Source of the DNA: Bisporella sp. PMI_857
Taxonomy: Eukaryota > Ascomycota > Leotiomycetes > Helotiales > Helotiaceae
DNA: 64,000 nt
Assembly: GCA_021307315.1 (NCBI GenBank)
Contig: JAJSPD010000046.1
Span: 186,001 to 250,000, forward strand
Direction: 5' to 3'
The position numbers and the translations under genes are program-made. Positions 11,248 through 21,957 of the stretch are shown piece after piece; position 1 is the stretch's first letter, and each line of letters begins with the position of its first letter. The notes below the pieces were generated by a model, which worked only from the letters and a program-made list of their open reading frames with translations, did not search any database and had not been told where the DNA came from.

Positions 11248-12393
11248 ATGAGAATGGACGGTTTGCAGTCTTTCATCTGTCAGGTCTCTTCGCCTCAAGT
11301 AATATCTGGGTCAGGTTCCATCACCCAACTTGCAAAGGAACTCGAGTCTCTACAACTCTCTCACCCGCTCCTATTGTCAAATCCTTACCAGGCCGACAAG
11401 CTCGCGGCTCTCTCACGGCAGCCCCAGATCAATGCTGCTGGCGCCTTTTCTGAGGCAAACATGCATACCCCGACTCATGTGACGGAGAAAGCGATCAGCT
11501 ATGCAGCAAAAGTCATGGCTGACTCCGTCGTAAGCCTCGGTGGAGGAAGCACAGTTGGACTAGGCAAAGCGATTAGCATTAGGACTGGACTTCCTCACAT
11601 AAATTCCGACGACCTATGCTGGAAGTGAGATGACACCTATCCTTGGGGAAACCGAGAACGGGCTCAAGGAGACGCGGAATGACCCGAAACTTCTGCCAAC
11701 GGTTGTCATTTACGACGTCGACTTGACTATGGGCCTACCGGCGGGTATGAGCATCACAAGCGGTGTTAATGCTATTGCCCATTCGAGTAGGATACGTATC
11801 TTACTACTTCGACAGATCTTATTTGTGCAAATAGAACAGTATAGTTGAAGCACTCTATTCTCCGAACGGGAACCCTATCATCAACCTTCTTGCTTTAGAG
11901 AGCATAAGGAGTTTAGTAGCTGCCCTACCCGTTATTATCCGCGATCCATCTGATAGACAAGCACGTACATCAGTCCAATATGGCGCTTGGCTTGCAGGTC
12001 TCTGTCTAGGATCTGCTGGAACGGGTTTACATCACAAATTATGTCATACACTAGGGGGTTCCTTTAGTATGCCGCATGCAGAGACGCACACAGCTGTTCT
12101 CCCACATGCTTTGTCCTACAACGCGCCTCAAATTCCAGCAGTAATGCAAAAGCTTGCCGATATCTTGCCGGGAAGTCATGGTGATGCCATTTTTGGGGCT
12201 AAACAGGTTCCTAGACGAGCTGAAGGTCGAGAAGAGTCTCCAGGCATTTGGTTTTAAGGAAGAGGATATTGGAACAGCTGCGGAAATAGCTCGTAGGAAG
12301 GTGTATCTTAACCCGAGGCCGGTACAGAAAGAACCTGTGTACGAACTAATCCGGAGAGTGTGGGCTGGGGAGAGTGCGAGAGCAGACCTATAA
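11248..12393 (+). pseudogene. Maleylacetate reductase, disrupted by two frameshifts
   Basis: The product clearly belongs to the iron-type alcohol dehydrogenase family, maleylacetate reductase branch, which reduces maleylacetate to 3-oxoadipate with NAD(P)H. Visible are VSLGGGSTVGLGKAI, PTTYAGSEMTPILGETENG, VIYDVDLTMGLP, HHKLCHTLGG and MPHAETHTAVLPHAL. A 58-base intron (11787-11844) splices cleanly. The frame breaks at about 11598-11605, where two bases seem missing just before PTTYAGSE, and again at about 12190-12199, where a T5G4 run seems one base too long. No intron can bridge either site. Repairing both would give a normal-length enzyme, so the damage is recent or due to assembly error. 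Loss would block the lower hydroxyquinol pathway unless another copy exists. Confidence 0.8.
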
Positions 12394-12558
12394 TTCTGTA
12401 CCTCAATTTAAAATTGCATAGTGCCAGTAAGGTTAACTTCTATCTGAATCGTATTGAGTCGATTTATTGCCTTGGGAATTGGATAGCAAGAGTGCACAAA
12501 ATAATCTAGTCCACCATAGAGCATACGCGCGAGACTAAACTTTGTTACTTTACATCAT

Positions 12559-13661
12559 TCAATCCAGCTCCGGCACGGGTGAATGATTCAGAAGTGTAAC
12601 CTTCTTTCCCGGGAACAATGTGCTCATCGCCTCTAATGCCTTCTGGTCCCTCAAATTCCGCGTTGCCTCCTCGGTAACCAAGACAAAATCATGTACCAAC
12701 AGCGCTATCCCTTCCTGGACCCCATATTTTTCTTCCTCCTCCTTACTCGTCTTCCCCATGGGTACAATGAGACTATCTTTGACTCCAAACACCGCATCAC
12801 TTGTCATGTACTCGTCGGGAGGGATGTATAACGCTGTGATGAGATGATCCCATCCTGGCTTCTCGAACATGAAATGCATGTGCGCAGGCCTCCATGGATG
12901 TCGATGGAGTAGTTTTAGCAATTTCCCAACCGGCCCGTCATGCGGAATTGGATAGCTAACTGGTCTTATAGCTTTGAACCAGAAGCTACCCCTCTCATCT
13001 GAATACATGACCGCGCGGCCATCCGGGCCTGTTCGATCACTATGTTGAACATCGTAATGCCCAGTAGAATCAGTCTCCCAAATATCAATCTTGACACCTG
13101 GAATAGGATTTCCGTATACATCTTTGATTGTGCAGAGGACTAGACAAGGCTGGCCGGCTGTATCTTGAGAGATAGAATTACCGGAAGGCATGATCTTCGC
13201 CTCGTGGGTGTGAAAAGGGCCGAGAACCGTACCGTCTGTGCAGTTAGGGGGTTTAGGATGGTCGATCGCATCGACGAGAAGAGAGAGACCGAGAATGTCG
13301 GAAAGTAGAATAAATTCCTGGGAATACATTAGGGCAGGTCTCTTGCAGTGCGAGGCGCAGCTGGCTGGAGTTACGTTGAAACGCAGGTACATACATGGCG
13401 AACGTCGGTGCTAATTTGTCCAACTAGGACCAGGAAATCCAGAGCTGCCATCCACTCTTCCGTGCTCAAACGAGTCTCGCGCGCAAAATCGTGCAGGTGT
13501 GTCACAAGTCTTTCGAGAAGAAATACTAGACGCCGATCCGGACATAAGCTGTTGATCAGGATCGTGTTCTCCGTGATGTTGTCAACTGTCATATTTTTCA
13601 TGTCCGGAGGGTTGATCTCCGACGGGCCCATGATGAACGCTATGGAAGAGCGTCGAAACAA
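12559..13661 (-). CDS. Intradiol ring-cleavage dioxygenase, hydroxyquinol 1,2-dioxygenase-like
   Basis: Two exons (13661-13395 and 13317-12559) with a 77-base intron give 341 residues; a start at 13631 (331 residues) fits equally well. The N-terminal helical domain has FLLERLVTHLHDFARETRL and EWMAALDFL, and the exon joint gives the EFILLSDILGLS motif found in catechol and hydroxyquinol dioxygenases. The non-haem Fe(III) ligands are visible: tyrosine in WETDSTGHYDVQ, tyrosine in RPVSYPIPHDGPVG, and two histidines in WRPAHMHF. Such enzymes open 1,2-diols between the hydroxyls. Pairing with maleylacetate reductase favours hydroxyquinol as substrate, giving maleylacetate. No break seen. A catechol 1,2-dioxygenase is the alternative. 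Confidence 0.92.
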
Positions 13662-14219
13662 ATGCAGAGCAACGGTGGGCTGTCACTCAACTGGACAAAA
13701 GTTCTGATACTCAGCGACTGGATGCGAGCCAACAAAGAGATAGCAACTTATGTGCAAACGACAGCGCTTAAACCTCTGGCCTGAAGCCGTAAAAAGCCAG
13801 GACAGCCGAGTGGCAACGGATAAATGGAAGGGTGTTATAGCCAGTGCTCACATTCAGAAATTTGTAGGCTGTATGCCAGCGCTAACACCAGGATCTAATA
13901 GAGCACTAGCTGCTACATTTGTGTCAACAAGAGCGAAGACTCCAAGGAGTTTTAAACCCAAGTTGCCAATTTGAGGATTTTGTCTCTAAAGGCAATTCAT
14001 GCGGCCTTGTTGCGGATGCATCATCAATACCAGCAAGATTGAGTGTTCGGATCACGAGGTACATATCCGAAGAACACATCCGGGATATTCTCAGCCTCGC
14101 AGCGGATTTCATCGGGAGTAGCATGGCTTGGTCTTACATGATTTCCTGCGGCCCTGTTCGGCGTTGGTAATCTATGGCCAAAACTGTGTATTCTGCTTCC
14201 ATAGAGAGTTAAAGCCCAA
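13662..14219. other. Intergenic, no supported gene
   Basis: About 560 bases between the dioxygenase start and the remains of the transporter. A 71-codon minus-strand frame at 14024-14239 has no domain I recognise and may be missing transporter 3' sequence turned to noise. I see nothing else. Confidence 0.4.
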
Positions 14220-15908
14220 CTAGTGAGTGAAGGATACAAGCCGTTGAAGCACTTCTCGGTCGGCCTTGGCTCTCGGCATCTCCTTCAAATTCCTCTTTAC
14301 AGAAACCTGGGAATGTGGTCGAGAGAACATGTATGGAATGGCATAATTCATAGCAATGCCAAAGATTGACTGTGTAACAGCCGCAAGACCCATTGTCTTA
14401 GCTTGAAGGCCTGTAGATGAAACTTCTCCCGAGAGCACAAAGGCCATGGCACCAATCGTATGAAGTAGATAAGGGCATAAATGGCAGTCAGTGCGGATTG
14501 GGCCATCGAGCACCATTTGTAGGGATAACATCCAGGATACCGATGAGGAAAAGAATGGTTGTGAGGGCAATCATTCCTTGAACGAAAACCTTTCTACATT
14601 CATAAGAGTTGACGACAAACCAGGAGAGGAAGTTTCCAAGCACACCGCATGCAGTGACACCGACACCACGATCGAAAGAGTTCCCAACGGAGAATCCAGC
14701 AAGTTGGAGAAAAGTAGCTGCTGAATCCAAGGACGAAGATGATACCGACAAGATACTGGCAGGCGAATGCGCCAGTTGAGATGAGAGTTCGGAGAAGATT
14801 GGTTCCTCAGAAGTAGTTAAGCTATTTGCCCTTGTCTTTCCGTAATTCTGCCTTGATAGTCGGTTGAATAAAGGCGATTCTGCTGTCGACATCGGTCTCG
14901 TTGGGATAGAGTCTTCCATAGCCCTTTGTGGCGGCCTCTAGTTTTCCTTTTCGAACTAAGTACTATGGAGATTCTGGTGCAAAGGGTAGTCCCGCTAGTA
15001 AGATTACGATAATGCGTGAGCAAAGATTCTGAACGTTTAAGATAATGATACGTACCGACAAACAAAGGCTGTAAAGCGAATGGTGCGCGATCGCCCAACG
15101 GTCAGTACGCTCTCCAAAGGCTTTCACGGCAGCATTGGAAGTAATTGTCTAGTGACTATCCTGAGATTGATCCCAGCTGTAGTGATACCACGAAGAGAAA
15201 CAGGTGAGGCCTAGATTTGATCAGCGATTGTCACGGAGTGTGGAAGATGGAACGAGATACCTCTGAGCAGTACAGAAGACCAGTTGTTAGGTAAGCTTTG
15301 AGTCCAACTCCAAGAATAATCTTGCTGATAAGGAAAGCTGATCTTGTATCAAAAAATAGTTGTCCGATAATACCTCACAACAGATCAATGTTCCTGTGCC
15401 TAGTGATGCACGCCGGCCGATCTTATCTGCGAGCCAGCCAAAGGAAAAGCCACCAAAGAACTGCCCAACAGCAGTTATGATGTTGAAGGCACTTTGCCAG
15501 TCGGCGGGTATAACGTAGGAGTGTTTGAATAGGTAACTAAAGACTGTATTAGCGTATTGCAAAATCATCATGAGGTTAAGGATACTAACCCGAAGTCTCT
15601 TCGAAAAGCAGGAACCGAGATTATTGCACCACTCACCTGAGCATCGAAACGCCTATGCATGTCAGAGTCTTGCATACTCAGAAAATTTTCAAGGAGGTAC
15701 ACACCAGCCAATAGCACTCAGGGAAAAGAAGAAAGTCCAACACAAAATTTTCTCATTGCCTCGAACTGCCTCCCGAAGAGAGACCTGCCGTTCTTGGTTG
15801 ATCATTTCCGGAAGCCAGGGGATTGAGAGATTCTTTGTGGTCAACTTGGGCAGCGCCGCCACTCTGTTTCTCCTCGCTCCCGTCATTGCTTGAGGTGTAA
15901 GTCGCCAT
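14220..15908 (-). pseudogene. MFS transporter (sugar/aromatic-acid porter type), heavily degraded
   Basis: Homology to a 12-helix MFS transporter is clear but runs through all three frames. Recognisable blocks in order are REAVRGNEKILCWTFFFS, GRRASLGTGT, FLISKIILGVGL, SPVSLRGITTAGINL, PFALQPLFVG, LPFAPESP, FDRGVGVTACGVLGNFLSW, GAMAFVLSGEVSSTGLQAKT and MNYAIPYMF. Normal introns still close between several blocks. Frameshifts lie near 15373, 15140, 15093, 14710, 14503 and 14461, with a likely further one near 15800. The tryptophan expected after APESP is a TAG stop (14963-14965). After IPYMF (about 14330) the C-terminus no longer matches. It once probably imported the substrate of the neighbouring catabolic enzymes; it cannot make a working carrier now. 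Confidence 0.88.
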
Positions 15909-16880
15909 GTCAAGGTAAATGCTGGCTGTTCTTGGGGAAGAAGCGGGTCGGTAATTGGCCTGGATCTAGAAGGAATCAGGTATAGAAATGATCTTCTCTG
16001 CCTGGACGAGTCCGAGAAGTTGGTGAAACCGCTATTATATAGACATTTAAGACTTGTGATGCGATGCTGAGATGTTTGTGGTTTTCTTTTGAAAACTCCA
16101 ATGCCATTACACGATCATCCAAAGCGACTGGGGAACATCAGCCTGTGGAGAGCACTAGCAGCTCAAACCTACCCCGATGGGAGTGCATAAGAGTGAAAAG
16201 CTGGGTTTCTGGCCGTTAGTTCCCATGGTTTTGGGGAAACTCTAAGATCCTTGAGCAAGCAAGTCGGATGTTGAAGTGCGATACTCCGCGATTGGGGATA
16301 TAATTAGCTGCATCGCGGGAGTAAGAATGGCCTGAGCTTGACTGCTAGGGTAATATATCCAATAGACAATGAACAGCGAGATACTCGACAACAGCTGAGA
16401 ATGTGACAACAATACCATTGCACAATTCACTTCGGGGCCGACAGTAGGAGACTAAAATTAGCGCTCCTCGAGTGATTGCTTTTCGTGTGCAGGTGTCCGA
16501 TATATAGGTCGCTTAGGAATTGCATACAGGTAACAATGTCGGAAACTTGCTCCACTAGAGTCGACACATCCTTTAATCAAGTTGTATAAGCATTGTTGTA
16601 AAAGAAGCTGAAAGGTCTAGCACGTATATTATAGTTCATAATGGAGGCTGACAAGTTCAAGGAAGAAAATCTAACCTGAGTGAAATCTTTTCTTGTAATG
16701 ATCAACAAACGAATCGACCAAGGGGGGGGCACAAGAGCAGGACTTGCCAGAAATTTTTATCCAGAGGGGCCTAAGAAGTCTATAGGACTTATAACAAGAG
16801 GCTCGACAACAACTCCAGGATTAAAGACCATCATTTTGATTCTAGTACACGGTATATACATTTTTATCGATCCCCGCCAT
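15909..16880. other. Intergenic, no gene seen
   Basis: About 1 kb upstream of the ruined transporter and downstream of the complex I gene. No coding motif is recognisable. It includes a run of eight G at about 16722-16729. Confidence 0.5.
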
Positions 16881-17852
16881 CTATAGATCTTTGCGGAAGA
16901 CCTCTGGACCCCATGGCTCGCTCGTCAAATTAGTCAACCCATTGATATTCTCGCACGTCTTCCGGCTACTCATTGGTCCTGGAGCTGGAATTTGAACACC
17001 CCCCTTGTTATATATTTGCCCCCCACCGACTCCAACGTCTTTGCCGCTCTTCACATTCTTGTCCTCTCCTGTCAACGCGCCAGTCCCTGGCTCGGTGCTA
17101 ATGTGTTTTGCGCTCTCTGCTAATGCCGTGAGGAGTTGGACGGTAGTTTCCGGAGTAAGATCTTCGTAGTAATCATCGTTAATTTGGACCATCGGTGCGT
17201 TAACACATGCTCCTAGACATTCAACTTCGACAAAGGTGAAGAGTCCGTCCTTGGTTGTGTGGCCAGGCTCAATGCCTAAATGCTCCTTGATTGTCTTGAC
17301 TATGAGATCACTTCCGCAGCCCCCGAGCTGACATGGTGTCTACTTTCATTTAGTACCTTCATCTGTATCGCGAGTCTGTAAACATACCGTTGTGCAAACC
17401 TGCAAGTGATATTTGCCGACGGGCGTCCGGTTGTACATGGTATAGAATGTGGCGACCTCGTACACACGCATAGGTGGCATCTCCAACAACCGCGCAACCT
17501 CATTCATTACGCTCAAGCTCGTGAATCCATGCTGTCGCTGTCCGAGATCTAGAATTGGCATCACAGCAGCCTTTTTGTACTGGGGTGGGTATCGTTTAAG
17601 GATCTCTTCAATAAGTTTATTATTCTGTTCGTTGAACTTGAATGGAATATTGGCATTGTTGTCTGGCGTATCACGATGCTGATTGAGTCGTCAGTATCTT
17701 ATAGGCAAAGTTGCGGGAAATTAACATACAATGTGAAGCGCATCGCTGGCTACTCTTGTACTGGCTACAAATGACCGGTACTGTGAGGACGCAGCTATCC
17801 GAGCTGGTCGGAAGGCGGATCTGAAGGCAAAAGGGGTGATTTTAGATGCCAT
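16881..17852 (-). CDS. nuo-24: NADH:ubiquinone oxidoreductase 24-kDa subunit (NDUFV2 homologue)
   Basis: Three exons (17852-17730, 17678-17388, 17339-16881) give 290 residues. The N-terminus is rich in Arg, Ser and Ala with no acids, as expected for a mitochondrial presequence. The thioredoxin-like [2Fe-2S] domain follows: [20 protein letters not shown], then [14 protein letters not shown], then cysteines C-x4-C in CTTTPC (split by intron 2) and C-x3-C in CLGAC. These bind cluster N1a in the peripheral arm of complex I, which passes electrons from NADH towards ubiquinone. The C-terminal tail with CENINGLTN is typical of fungal members. Intact, single-copy-type core gene; divergent from the aquaporin gene. 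Confidence 0.96.
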
Positions 17853-18290
17853 TGTCGCGGCGAGAGGGCGCAATGGCAATTCTGAATTGTTGTGTCGTTG
17901 TGATGATGATTGATGATTTGAGTGAGCTTCGATTTGGGCTCGCCTTGATTGGCTCAAATTTTGTAAGGAGTTTACTCCTGAGGCAGAAATAGTTCAACAC
18001 CAAGATTAACTTCTGCACATCCCCATCCTATTGAACAACGGCGCCAAGAAGGCAGTCTATCAAAAAGTCTTCTACCATTTAATATAGCATGCCGAAATCG
18101 CCGGTGATTTAGTTTCAAAGTAGTCCACAGCAATTCACTTTTCCTAATATGCTTTCGCTTATGCTTTGCGATTACTCAGCTCATATGTTTTGTCATGTTA
18201 GTTTAGAGCCAACTTAAAGAGATCTCCACAAGGTGCAGATTCTCCCGTGATTTTTTTTTCCCCCTTCTTTTCTGACCTATTCCATATTTA
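17853..18290. promoter_or_regulatory. Divergent promoter region, complex I subunit and aquaporin
   Basis: About 440 bases between two start codons facing away from each other. A long pyrimidine tract (T9C5 followed by TTCTTTTCT) lies about 40 bases before the aquaporin ATG, a common fungal core-promoter feature. No other element could be assigned. Confidence 0.45.
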
Positions 18291-19408
18291 ATGTCTGTTC
18301 AGATGGAGAAACATGTGCGAGTACCTACGGCAGCGGCTCAGTTCCCCGGTTCTTTCGCACCAGATCTTCGTGAGGATCACAGAAAACCTCCTGAAAACAA
18401 AAGCTGGAGATGCGTGCTCACGACTTACTTTGGCGGAGGCTGGAGCGATATAAATATCTGGAAATCTGCTGTCTGTTCCAGCATTTACATAACTTACCTC
18501 TGTTAACTAAGTCTCAGTTCATTGAATTTGTTGGCTCAGCTTGCCTCTGTTACATCTCCGGGATGATCCATATCACCATTGGCACTTTCCAGACACCTCA
18601 AGTCGCGGCATATGTTGGTGTGACTAATATTTTACTTATCAGTATATTCATCTATTCCATGGCGCCGGCATCCGGAGGTCACGTGAACCCATTCATCACT
18701 TTCTGTACCATAACGACAGGGCTTACTGGTTTCTCGCGTGGTGTGTTGTATCTAATAGCGCAGACTGCAGGTGCAGGACTTGCTGGAGGTCTGATTCGAG
18801 GTAGTTTTGGCAAAGATCTAACAAAGCTGTATGATATTATGATGCAATCTTTCTAGCCATTCCCTCTAATATCCCTAGTTACCAAGGCGGAGGATGTCTC
18901 CTAGATCCTAACATAATTGACGATGGACAAGCTTATCTGATTGAATCGGTTCTTTGCTTTTGTTTGATGTTTGTGCTCATTCTCCATTTCCGAGCTACTC
19001 TAACATTCTCAGCTTTCTCTGCTTCGGTGTCGGCCTCGACCCTCGATCCCAACAAGTCTTTGGTCCAAAGTTTGGTCCATTCTTGGTCGGATGCGCGGTA
19101 GCCTTAACAAGCTTCAGCAGCGTCGGTCTAGCGCCAGGATATCCAGGAGCAGGTCTAAACCCTGCCAGATGTTTTGCGTTTGCTGTTGCAAGGGGCGACT
19201 TTACGCGTGAGTGGACGCAGTATCTCGTAGTAACTTTGACTCTATACTGACCATCAAAGATCAATGGATTTGGTGGGTGGGACCTTTCACGGCTGCGATG
19301 GCACTTACCGTTGTGTACTACATCGCTCCTCCCTATCATCGACAGATTCGGCTGGAGAGGGAGATATCTCATGGACCGCAGAGTCGTGATAGCGAACATA
19401 AGCTTTAG
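18291..19408 (+). CDS. Aquaporin-like MIP channel with altered first NPA motif
   Basis: Five exons (18291-18470, 18512-18828, 18879-18968, 19013-19206, 19260-19408) give 309 residues. The cytosolic N-terminus is followed by six hydrophobic segments, with the two half-helices carrying SGGHVNPF (first motif, NPF instead of NPA) and GAGLNPARC (second, canonical NPA with the pore arginine). LCFGVGLDPRSQ before the second half is typical of fungal MIP proteins. Such channels pass water, glycerol or other small neutral solutes across membranes; the altered motif suggests a pore that differs from orthodox aquaporins, but substrate cannot be predicted. All exon joints keep phase, and no break is seen. 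Confidence 0.88.
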
Positions 19409-19716
19409 CAGGAGCTGTGCCATAACATTTTTGGTGCAGATTCCCATTCAGCTCTGGGTGTGCGCCAATTTACCATTGGCTTACTATAGAACCTGTGATT
19501 GTAGCCTGGGTTCGCACTTAGTTTCCTCATCTAAAGCGAAGACATTGTATTAAAACTTATAGTAATGAACAGTCGTAATGTTTCTTCCTCATGCTAAAAC
19601 CTTAAGAACTATTATATTTAAGATCTGCAAAGATATTTGCGGCGACTATACATTTCACTGGACTCTGGCCTTAGACACACTGCTACGGGATCCGTTCCTT
19701 TAGAACCGAACTGCAT

Positions 19717-20640
19717 TCAAATCCCAACGCATACAGCATATCCCAGCCAAAGTGTAGAACAGTCTGAGCCGACCCTGGATTCCATTTATTAAAGTCATCA
19801 AGTAAGTCTCCATATTGGTTAGAAATTGCAAACACCCATCTCCCAAGGCCACAGTGTGCCACTCTTTGCGACTTGCAATAGCTCCTGGTTGTGTAGGAGC
19901 TGACGGGCTAGTGCCGACTGAGGTTGTTGAGATTGATGATTGATGCCCATGCTAGTCAATGTTACTAGTGTGGAAGACGATGTGGAGGGATTAGGCTGCA
20001 AGTGAATGTCAATAATTTATTTTTAGAAGGACACGTTTCAAACTCACAGACAGTTCCGTTGAAATGAATACAGTAGCTAAAAGTAGATTAAAGAATGCGT
20101 ATTCCTGGATCAAGACTCGGATTCCATAAAAGTACATCCACTGCCTTAACACCATTTACACTAACCCATGTCTCACAAGAATTCAATCCGGATATGTAGT
20201 CAAGTAGACTGCATCAAAAGCAACTCATCTTCATAACACCTATCAAAGGTTCTAGGAGCCCGTGGTTTCAGACATAACCAGAGAATTAGAGACCACAGTA
20301 GTTGAGGTTGCTGGTGGACGAGTAAATGAAGTGGTAGGTACGGATACAATACAGTCAGTATATGTTTCAATGTTGCCAACCGCCATATACTCATAGCCGA
20401 GCCAGGGATTGCTACAGCTTTTATCAGCCTGAGGATTGATGGAAAGAAATATGTCAAAGAAAGCCCAAAAGCAAGTAAAATGCCAGAGCAATGGCCAGCA
20501 GCTCTGATCTAAGCAGAATATCAGATGCAAATCCTCTAAAATAGGTACTTTATAACCTACAATCCTGTGTGTTTCACTAGCCAGCCTGGAAATGTAGGAA
20601 TCGCTGTATTTATAGTAGCGAAACATTGCCTGCTTAGCTC
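19717..20640 (-). pseudogene. LysM-domain protein relic
   Basis: At least two LysM modules can be read in shifting frames. The upstream one has INPQADKSCSNPWLGYEY followed by a Thr/Ser/Pro linker; the downstream one has EWHTVALGDGC, then WNP, then VGSDCSTLWLGYAVCVGI and a stop. LysM modules bind chitin and related N-acetylglucosamine polymers, and fungal LysM proteins are secreted. The frame breaks inside both modules; one clear break is at about 19769-19782, between WNP and VGSDC, where one base seems lost. No start with a signal peptide is recoverable. It is divergent from the chitinase relic next to it, an arrangement common for functional LysM and subgroup C chitinase genes. Confidence 0.72.
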
Positions 20641-20948
20641 TAAAAGCTCACACGGAGCAATAATCCTCACAATTTTGAGTAGTTGAGAGTGAAACAATGA
20701 CTTGCAGTATCAGTATAGAATTCCATGCAACAGATACTCGTGCTGGAACATGTTGAGCTCAAAACGTATACCAACTACCTGTATCTAGATCTAAGCACAA
20801 AGACACGTTTTAAGACAGAGCAAATTTCTAAGATGCAATATTTACAAATAAAGAGAGCTTAGCAATCAAGTCCAGGCCAGGCAGTCTTTGAGAGACATGC
20901 GTGCAGCACCTATTAACGAAATTACATATGAGACACGCAATTTTATAA

Positions 20949-21700
20949 GTGAAAACTAGAGAGTGTGTGAATTGCGACTATGGACCAACTTACTGTGGTG
21001 CTGGATTTAGCAGCAGTTATGACACTAAAGCCGAGGGTGGGAAGTACTCAGCGTCAGGCGACAAGACATGTCCTTTGAATACCTGTTGCTTACAATTGGG
21101 TTTTTACGGTACTTCAAAAGGTCAGAGCCAAAATTCCTATGTCCTTTCAAGAACTTTAGCTCGAGCCGCTCACAAAGCTTCAAAATCACGACTATAGATG
21201 CCACGACTCCCGTACCAACTTTGGAAGATGTTGGGGCGCAGAAAGCGCTGAAAGCTAAAGTGCAAACACATTTAAGTGTTGGTGGACGGACATTCTCCGA
21301 TAATAGTACAACTACGCAACCAGTATTCGGCAATATTGCACGAAGTACTGCAGGCGAGCAGTATTCACCAATAATGTACTAAGGTTTCTAGATGCTTATG
21401 GGTATGGTGGTGTAGATTCGGACTGGTAAGTTTGCTGAATATCGGGTGTCCCAGTGTCATATCCTCACTTGCGATTGAACTTTTGTGAAGTTTCCCGTAA
21501 AGGAAACATGCAGTATTTTACTGGTGATCCGAAATCATTCTTGTGTAGCACTACGGCTAGGATATGATCAACAGTTGGGGTCTCAGTATGCAAGATCTTC
21601 TGCCGGACTGGAAGAGCCTACTATATGTGTGTATAGAACACTAAACATACAGTATTCAGAAGCGAGGGATCAAGCATAGAGCGTGAATAGTAAGAGCTTT
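20949..21700 (+). pseudogene. GH18 chitinase relic, killer-toxin-like (subgroup C) type
   Basis: The N-terminal part resembles the chitin-binding region of subgroup C chitinases (CGAGFSSSYDTKAEGGK, then SGDKTCPLNTCC), but an expected cysteine is a glycine. After a frame change there is TTIDATTPVP, then LSVGGRTFSDN and QPVFGNIARSTAGEQ, which are GH18 barrel strands. After another change, YGYGGVDSDW marks the catalytic D-x-x-D-x-D-x-E region; it ends at GTAAGT, which could be an intron donor. The following sequence has no readable barrel remainder. GH18 enzymes cut chitin; this copy cannot. It shares an upstream region with the LysM relic and seems to have decayed with it. The 3' limit is approximate. 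Confidence 0.72.
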
Positions 21701-21957
21701 CCAGTATCAAATGATAATCCGAATCTGAAACAAGGACAAAGCAATCGGACGAAACAAGGGCTGTAAAATGCATCGTTGCACTGTACTCGTGCCATAGCTA
21801 ACCAAGAAAGTGGGTATACCCTTCGCGTTTGCGGATAATTATAATTGAATATACTTTGCTATGTAGAGGAGTGTCATGCGGAATCGAAATGAGACAAAGG
21901 AGAAATACTGCTAAAATCTCTATTTTTCGCTATAATATTCTATTATGTTACACCGCT

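Noticed and set aside
14024..14239. 71-codon minus-strand frame containing HATPDEIRCEAENIPDVF
   Set aside because: It looked protein-like, but I could not link it to any family or to exons on either side.
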